NCBI GenBank assembly: GCA_003162495.1
Contig: PMOF01000080.1
Coordinates: forward strand, 10,275-21,027
DNA length: 10,753 nucleotides
Reading direction: 5' to 3'
Source: Acidobacteriaceae bacterium
Lineage (GTDB): Bacteria > Acidobacteriota > Terriglobia > Terriglobales > Acidobacteriaceae
Shown here: in pieces, positions 7,024 to 10,753 of the stretch
How the letters are laid out: every line of letters begins with the position of its first letter
Position numbering within the stretch: position 1 is the first letter of the stretch
The notes under the pieces: generated by a model
What the model was told of the DNA's origin: nothing
Databases searched by the model: none
The model's input: the letters and a program-made list of their open reading frames with translations, nothing else
Position numbers and translations under genes: made by a program

Positions 7024-8184
7024 ATGAAACCTTTCGCGTGGATTCTTTTGCTGTTGGCTGCCGCCGCCCCGGCTTGGGCCGCCAGGAAAACGACCGTTCT
7101 GCAACTCAAAGACATGCTGATGGCTCTCGATCAAGCCAAGAAAAACGATGAAGAAGTCGCCACTCAGCTCAAAGATATAGACCTCAGCGAGGAATTAACC
7201 GGCGCCACAAGGCGGGAACTGGATCAGTACCTGCCCGGCACGCTTTCCCTTGAGCAGATGAATGTGCTCGAAGGCCGCAGCGCAATCCTTGCTCCGCCAT
7301 CCTCTGATTTGCCCGCCACTCCAGCCCCCGGCCTGGCCGGGGAAAAGGCCATTCTGGCCAAAGCCGTGAACTACGTGACCACGATCTACATGCAGAATCC
7401 CCATCTGACCGCATTCAAGACCACATCCCGCTATCAGGACGGCGTGGAGAGCATCCGCACCAACTCCGGCGTCACCAACAATATGCCCAACGTAGGCCAC
7501 TCCTGGGACCTGCCCGACATGTACATGCGCTTCCTCGGCACGCATAGCGAACCGACGGAGACCAACAAGGGAGTCGAAAAGATTGAGGTTGCTAAAAACA
7601 AAGTCCCGTGGGGCCTGAATGGCCAAACCTCTGAAGGCGGGGCCGGGGCCATCCTCAGCGTCATCCTGCAGGAGGCCGCCGACGCGGGCAAGCTCCGTTG
7701 GTTGCGTTGGGAGAGGGTCGATGGAAAACAGGCTGCCGTCTTTTCCTTCGCAGTCGATAAGAAGAAGTCCCACTACGAGGTGAACTACTGCTGCTTCCCG
7801 GTCACCCAGGACACCGGCCGCATGGGATATGAAGGCACCGCGGCCAACTTCCAGACCGCCACCGACTGGAAGGGCTTCAAAACCATAGTCGGTTACCACG
7901 GCGAATTTTTCATCGACCCGGACACGGGAACCATCGTTCGCCTTATCACCCAGGCTGGCCTCAAGCCCACCGACTTCGTTCACCAGGAAGACATGCGCAT
8001 CGACTACGGTCCGGTGGTCGTCGACGGCAAGACCTACGTCGTCCCCGTCGATTCCTTTACCTTCACTGAAGTGGTGCCCAACGGTGACAACTATGCGGCC
8101 CGCTATTCCGTGCGCCACACGTTGTTCAGCGTGACCTACAAGGACTATCAGATCGTGATCGGCGACAACACCGCGCAAAAATAG
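7024..8184 (+). CDS. Exported stand-alone module protein, paralogue 2 (386 aa)
   Basis: Unrecognised exported protein, the closest relative in the window of the preceding gene. Both begin with MKxF-x-WIL and a PAWAA cleavage region. The mature part runs collinearly: LSEELT at 54-59, PGTLSLEQ at 71-78, LAPPSSDLP at 89-97, KAILAKA, KTTSRYQD, W-x-x-WE, AVFSFAVDKKKSHYEVNYCCFP with Cys256-Cys257, YHG at 291-293, then D-x-DTGTIVRLIT, FVHQED, MRIDYGPV and a final TYKDY. It lacks the Gly/Pro-rich insertion of its neighbour. The middle stretch (about 140-190) differs most among the three proteins. There is no lipobox or membrane segment after the signal peptide, so it is probably a soluble periplasmic or secreted protein. 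It lies 71 bases downstream of its paralogue with only a hairpin between, so co-transcription with modulated expression is likely. No catalytic motif is recognised. Confidence 0.85.
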   Translation: MKPFAWILLLLAAAAPAWAARKTTVLQLKDMLMALDQAKKNDEEVATQLKDIDLSEELTGATRRELDQYLPGTLSLEQMNVLEGRSAILAPPSSDLPATPAPGLAGEKAILAKAVNYVTTIYMQNPHLTAFKTTSRYQDGVESIRTNSGVTNNMPNVGHSWDLPDMYMRFLGTHSEPTETNKGVEKIEVAKNKVPWGLNGQTSEGGAGAILSVILQEAADAGKLRWLRWERVDGKQAAVFSFAVDKKKSHYEVNYCCFPVTQDTGRMGYEGTAANFQTATDWKGFKTIVGYHGEFFIDPDTGTIVRLITQAGLKPTDFVHQEDMRIDYGPVVVDGKTYVVPVDSFTFTEVVPNGDNYAARYSVRHTLFSVTYKDYQIVIGDNTAQK

Positions 8185-8269
8185 CCGGCAGCTTCATCGC
8201 TTGCCTCCACCATCCCTATTCCCCATTCCCTGTTCTCCGATCTCTGAAAACTGTTCTATCCTCGTCTCC

Positions 8270-8875
8270 ATGCCCCATTCACTCATCTTCGACCACATGT
8301 TTCAGTTGCCGCTTCCCATCCTGGAGAAGCTCGCCCGCCCTGTGATCGTTTACCTGGTGCTGGTCGTGCTCCTGCGCCTCTTCGGCAAGCGCGAGCTGGC
8401 GCAGCTCAATCCCTTTGACCTGGTGGTGCTGCTTTCCCTCTCTAACACCGTGCAGAACGCCATCATCGGCGATGACAACTCCGTCACCGGCGGCATCATC
8501 GGCGCCTTTGGCTTGCTGGCCATCAACTGGCTGGTGGTCCGCGTGCTCTTCCGATCGCCAGGGCTGACCCGCGCGCTCGAAGGCCGATCCACCGTTCTCG
8601 TTTTCAACGGTCAGCTCGACCTGAAAGCCTTGGAGCGCGAGGCTCTTTCCCGCGAGGAGCTGCTCTCCGTCATCCACAAGCAAGGCTTTGACGACTTCGA
8701 CCAGGTGCGCAAGTGCCAGTTGGACCCCAACGGCACCTTTTATGTCGAGGCCTTCGATCCCTCCCTCGACGACAAACGCCACCAGGAGTTGCTTTCCCGC
8801 CTCGACGCACTCTCCCGTGAACTCGCTGTCCTGCGCGCCCGGCCCGCCAATGGCGCACAGCCTGCCGGGTCGTAG
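8270..8875 (+). CDS. YetF/DUF421-family membrane protein
   Basis: Small membrane protein (201 aa from this start) of the DUF421/YetF family, whose molecular role is poorly known. Three hydrophobic segments are visible at about 22-38, 47-66 and 72-95. The family signature follows the first: LLRLFGKRELAQLNPFDLVV, then LSNTVQNAIIGDDNSV, then the NW and FRSP-x-L-x-RALEG-x-(S/P)TVL boundary to a cytosolic domain. The YetF C-terminal domain (about 105-162) has the REEL and DPNGTFYVE strands. A short charged, Leu-spaced helix at 168-190 may be a coiled coil. The frame is open back to a TTG at 8201, but the added residues are Pro/Ser-rich and unlike the family. ATG 8270 or ATG 8297 (MFQLPLPILEKL) fits better. 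No Shine-Dalgarno precedes either, so translation may be leaderless or coupled. It is unrelated by sequence to the upstream module genes. Confidence 0.85.
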   Translation: MPHSLIFDHMFQLPLPILEKLARPVIVYLVLVVLLRLFGKRELAQLNPFDLVVLLSLSNTVQNAIIGDDNSVTGGIIGAFGLLAINWLVVRVLFRSPGLTRALEGRSTVLVFNGQLDLKALEREALSREELLSVIHKQGFDDFDQVRKCQLDPNGTFYVEAFDPSLDDKRHQELLSRLDALSRELAVLRARPANGAQPAGS

Positions 8876-8898
8876 GCGCTTTCATTTGACCCGCTTAC

Positions 8899-8918
8899 GC
8901 GTCTCACAGAGGAGACGC
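8899..8918 (+). repeat. 7-bp perfect hairpin in the gap after the YetF gene
   Basis: GCGTCTC (8899-8905) pairs exactly with GAGACGC (8912-8918) around ACAGAG. It begins 24 bases after the YetF stop. No T tract follows, so it is a poor intrinsic terminator. It could be a 3'-end stabiliser or part of the leader of the next gene, whose AGGAG (8927-8931) lies just downstream. Confidence 0.5.
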
Positions 8919-8943
8919 CATAGATTAGGAGCCCCTCCCCACA

Positions 8944-10329
8944 ATGCCTTCATTCAACCGCCTTTTCAGTGCCGTCGCTCTTCTGCTTGCCGGCATCGCA
9001 CCCATTCCGGCGCAGACTCTGGAGCACCGGCCCCCGCCGGCTCCGAAGCCGCCCGTCGTCACTAAGGCGGCCAGCAGCGGCGACGCGGCATTGGCCCCTG
9101 CTCCGCCCATTCTCTCCCCGGGCACAAATCTGCAGGTCGAGCTGACTCGCCATTATCCAATGAAGGTCAACCAGGCCGTCGAAGGCCGCCTTCTGCATCC
9201 GATCTATGTCCAGGGAAAGCTTGCAGTGCCTGAAAACACTGTGCTGGATGGAACCGTAGCCGCGTTGAATCCGGACACAAAAAGCCGCTGGCGCGCCAGA
9301 TTGCGCGGCGATTTTACCCCCTTTCACGCAGTTCAGATCCAGTTCAATGCGTTGACGCTTCCCAGTGGACAAGTTGCCATCGCCACCAGCAGAGCTGAAA
9401 ACGGCGCTCCCGTTCTTCACCTTGCTCCGCCCAGCCACGCCACCCCGCGATCCCTCTTCGGCCGCGCCTGGAGCCAGGCGAAAGGCCAGTTGCACGACCG
9501 CGTGGCCTATTTCACCGCCCCTGGTCGCGGCGACCGAGCCGTGCAATTGCTCTACCATCAACTTCCCTATCACCCGGAACGCATCGAGGCGCACACGCTC
9601 TGGTCCTTTGAACTCACCGCTCCTCTGCAACTGCCTGAGACTTCCGCAGCCGAATTCCCGCCTGCATCCGCTGCCACTCCCATTCCCGGCAAGCCTGAGA
9701 CCTGGTCAATCAATGCGGCGCTGACCGCCGGCCTGAGCTCGGCCACCGCCAAGCCGGGCGACGCGGTTCAGGCCCTCGTCGTCGAGCCAGTCTTCGACAA
9801 GGAAAAACAGCTCGTGGTCCCGCAGGGTTCCGTTCTGGTCGGCAAGGTGAGCACCGTCAAGGCCGCCCGCTCCCTGGGCCGCAACGGCAAGCTGCGTTTT
9901 ATTTTTCAGCAGGTGCGCTTTCCTCAGGGTGCCGACCAGGCCGTGCAAGGTTCGCTCGCCGGCGCTACCACCGCCAGCCAGCAAGGCCTGTCGCTTGATG
10001 CCGAGGGAACCATCAGCCCAAGCAATCACGCCAGTGCCATTGCGCCCCTCTTGCTCACCGCGCTCGCCGGCCGCGCCCTCGATAGCGACGGCAACCTGAC
10101 AGCTGGCACCGGCGTTGCCTCCAACGGGTTCGGCTTCATCGGGCGCATCGTCGGCGTCGCCGCCGGCAGTCGTTATCTGGCAGCGGGCATCGGCTACTAT
10201 GCCGCCGCTCTCTCCGTCTACGAGAACTATCTCCACTCCGGGACCGATGTGACCTTTGCGAAGAACACGCGCATCGAGATTGAGACCACCCCTCTGCGTG
10301 CCCCGGTCCTCGCTCCAGACAGTCAATAA
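8944..10329 (+). CDS. Exported protein with two tandem VirB10-like beta modules
   Basis: Exported protein (461 aa) of unknown function. Residues 1-24 are a signal peptide (hydrophobic 7-19, cleavage near PIPAQ), followed by a Pro/Ala-rich segment to about 58. The rest looks like an internal duplication. Copy A (about 60-235) has GTNLQVEL, an LLHPIYVQGKLAVPENTVLDGTV-type strand pair (83-105), LPSG at 139-142 and ends TLWSFELTAPLQLP. Copy B (about 254-457) has AALTAGL, VVEPVFDKEKQLVVPQGSVL followed by VGKV, FPQG at 326-329 and ends NTRIEIETTPLRAP. The (V/I)-x-(E/H)P-(V/I)-(Y/F)...LxVPxxxxLxGxV pattern resembles the VirB10/TrbI C-terminal beta-barrel domain. The inner-membrane helix, secretion partners and outer-membrane pore helix of true VirB10 are not seen, although 364-424 is Ala/Gly-rich and moderately hydrophobic. 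The Shine-Dalgarno AGGAG (8927-8931) is 12 bases from ATG, rather far. No type IV secretion genes are nearby. The VirB10 link is inferred by eye. Confidence 0.75.
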   Translation: MPSFNRLFSAVALLLAGIAPIPAQTLEHRPPPAPKPPVVTKAASSGDAALAPAPPILSPGTNLQVELTRHYPMKVNQAVEGRLLHPIYVQGKLAVPENTVLDGTVAALNPDTKSRWRARLRGDFTPFHAVQIQFNALTLPSGQVAIATSRAENGAPVLHLAPPSHATPRSLFGRAWSQAKGQLHDRVAYFTAPGRGDRAVQLLYHQLPYHPERIEAHTLWSFELTAPLQLPETSAAEFPPASAATPIPGKPETWSINAALTAGLSSATAKPGDAVQALVVEPVFDKEKQLVVPQGSVLVGKVSTVKAARSLGRNGKLRFIFQQVRFPQGADQAVQGSLAGATTASQQGLSLDAEGTISPSNHASAIAPLLLTALAGRALDSDGNLTAGTGVASNGFGFIGRIVGVAAGSRYLAAGIGYYAAALSVYENYLHSGTDVTFAKNTRIEIETTPLRAPVLAPDSQ

Positions 10330-10442
10330 ACCCATAGCGTCTGAACGAGTCTTAGCAGAGCCCTGGGGCACAAAACCGTTTAATTCCGTAAGGCGTGCTC
10401 TATTGCCCAGCAAGAAGGTAAGGTGAACATTGACCATTAACT

Positions 10443-10447
10443 GGGAG
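10443..10447 (+). promoter_or_regulatory. Shine-Dalgarno that points to a TTG start for the short-chain dehydrogenase
   Basis: GGGAG lies 7 bases before the TTG at 10455, which is in frame with the cofactor motif. The nearby ATG at 10450 is out of frame with the dehydrogenase, and the first in-frame upstream stop is TGA at 10431. Confidence 0.6.
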
Positions 10448-10454
10448 AAATGCG

Positions 10455-10753
10455 TTGGCGAACAGCAAAGATGTCGTGGTCACCGGGGTTTCTACCGGAA
10501 TCGGTCATGCAACCACAAAAGTGCTTATATCAAAGGGATTTCGCGTGTTCGGTTCTGTACGCAAGCAGGCTGACGCCGATCGATTGCAAACAGAGTTCGG
10601 TGAAGGCTTCGTGCCTCTCATGATGGACATTACGGACGCCGACGCGGTAGATCAAGCTGCCCAGAAGGTCGGCTCCATGATAGGCGGCAGGAATCTGGTT
10701 GGCCTGGTAAACAATGCAGGAATTGTGGTCAGCGGGCCGCTGCTTTATCTGAG
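10455..10753 (+). CDS. Short-chain dehydrogenase/reductase, 3'-truncated by the window edge
   Basis: N-terminal 99 residues of a classical SDR oxidoreductase acting on an unknown substrate with NAD(P). Seen: beta strand VVVTG, then the cofactor motif TGVSTGIG at 10-17; SVR with Arg36 after the second strand, which suggests NADP preference; the adenine-contact Asp58-Ile59 (MMDITDADAV); and the stabilising NNAG at 86-89. The catalytic Ser-Tyr-xxx-Lys would lie beyond the right edge. The start is TTG, chosen for its Shine-Dalgarno and because it places the Rossmann strand at the usual distance. The gene was too short at the edge to be called by length alone. Its codons are visibly more A/T-ending than those of the upstream genes (aaa, ata, tca), hinting at a different history. 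It stands 125 bases after the preceding stop. Confidence 0.85.
   Translation, partial: MANSKDVVVTGVSTGIGHATTKVLISKGFRVFGSVRKQADADRLQTEFGEGFVPLMMDITDADAVDQAAQKVGSMIGGRNLVGLVNNAGIVVSGPLLYL

Noticed and set aside
5708-7024. 438-codon open frame on the - strand spanning the whole 401-aa gene
   Set aside because: The + strand frame has a signal peptide, a strong Shine-Dalgarno and two paralogues; the - strand frame has none of these and is a shadow.
8201-8269. TTG 8201 as start of the YetF gene
   Set aside because: It would add 23 Pro/Ser-rich residues with no family counterpart, and no Shine-Dalgarno precedes it.
10361-10370. GCCC/GGGC inverted repeat after the VirB10-like gene as terminator
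   Set aside because: Only four pairs around a two-base centre and no T tract; too weak to call.
10450-10452. ATG 10450 as start of the dehydrogenase
   Set aside because: It is out of frame with the TGxxxGIG and NNAG motifs; the in-frame TTG at 10455 has a good Shine-Dalgarno.

Overview
The window reads as a chromosomal segment of an Acidobacteriota bacterium (Terriglobia/Acidobacteriaceae-like). The best evidence is the large secreted protein at 2464-5595. It carries the VWFA-related domain (TIGR03436-type) that is known to be restricted to, and expanded in, Acidobacteria. High G+C and G/C-ending codons in most genes agree with this. All seven genes are on the + strand. There is no tRNA, rRNA, insertion sequence, CRISPR array or phage gene, and no gene-free stretch longer than about 150 bases.

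Region 1 (1-2321) is nucleotide-sugar metabolism. A UDP-glucose 6-dehydrogenase lacking its N-terminus at the window edge is followed by a UDP-glucuronate decarboxylase. Together they convert UDP-glucose to UDP-glucuronate and then to UDP-xylose, presumably for surface polysaccharide or glycoconjugate synthesis.

Region 2 (about 2380-8184) is the most unusual part. Three consecutive genes encode exported proteins that share one module of roughly 360-380 residues. The module has an N-terminal helical part with LSE-x-LT and PPxxDLP motifs, and a C-terminal, probably beta-rich part with an adjacent cysteine pair and a YHG...D..TG..(V/L)R signature. The first protein (1043 aa) carries the module fused through a Pro/Ser/Ala-rich linker to a VWA-like domain and a C-terminal beta domain. 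The other two (401 and 386 aa) are the module alone. The function is unknown. An exported surface or periplasmic set, with the VWA fusion as one partner, is a reasonable hypothesis. Hairpins lie between genes 1 and 2 (terminator-like) and between genes 2 and 3 (a perfect 10-bp stem without a T tract).

Region 3 (8185-10753) holds a YetF/DUF421 membrane protein, then an exported protein that looks like two tandem VirB10-like beta modules, then the start of a short-chain dehydrogenase cut off by the right edge. These appear to be separate functions rather than parts of one pathway.
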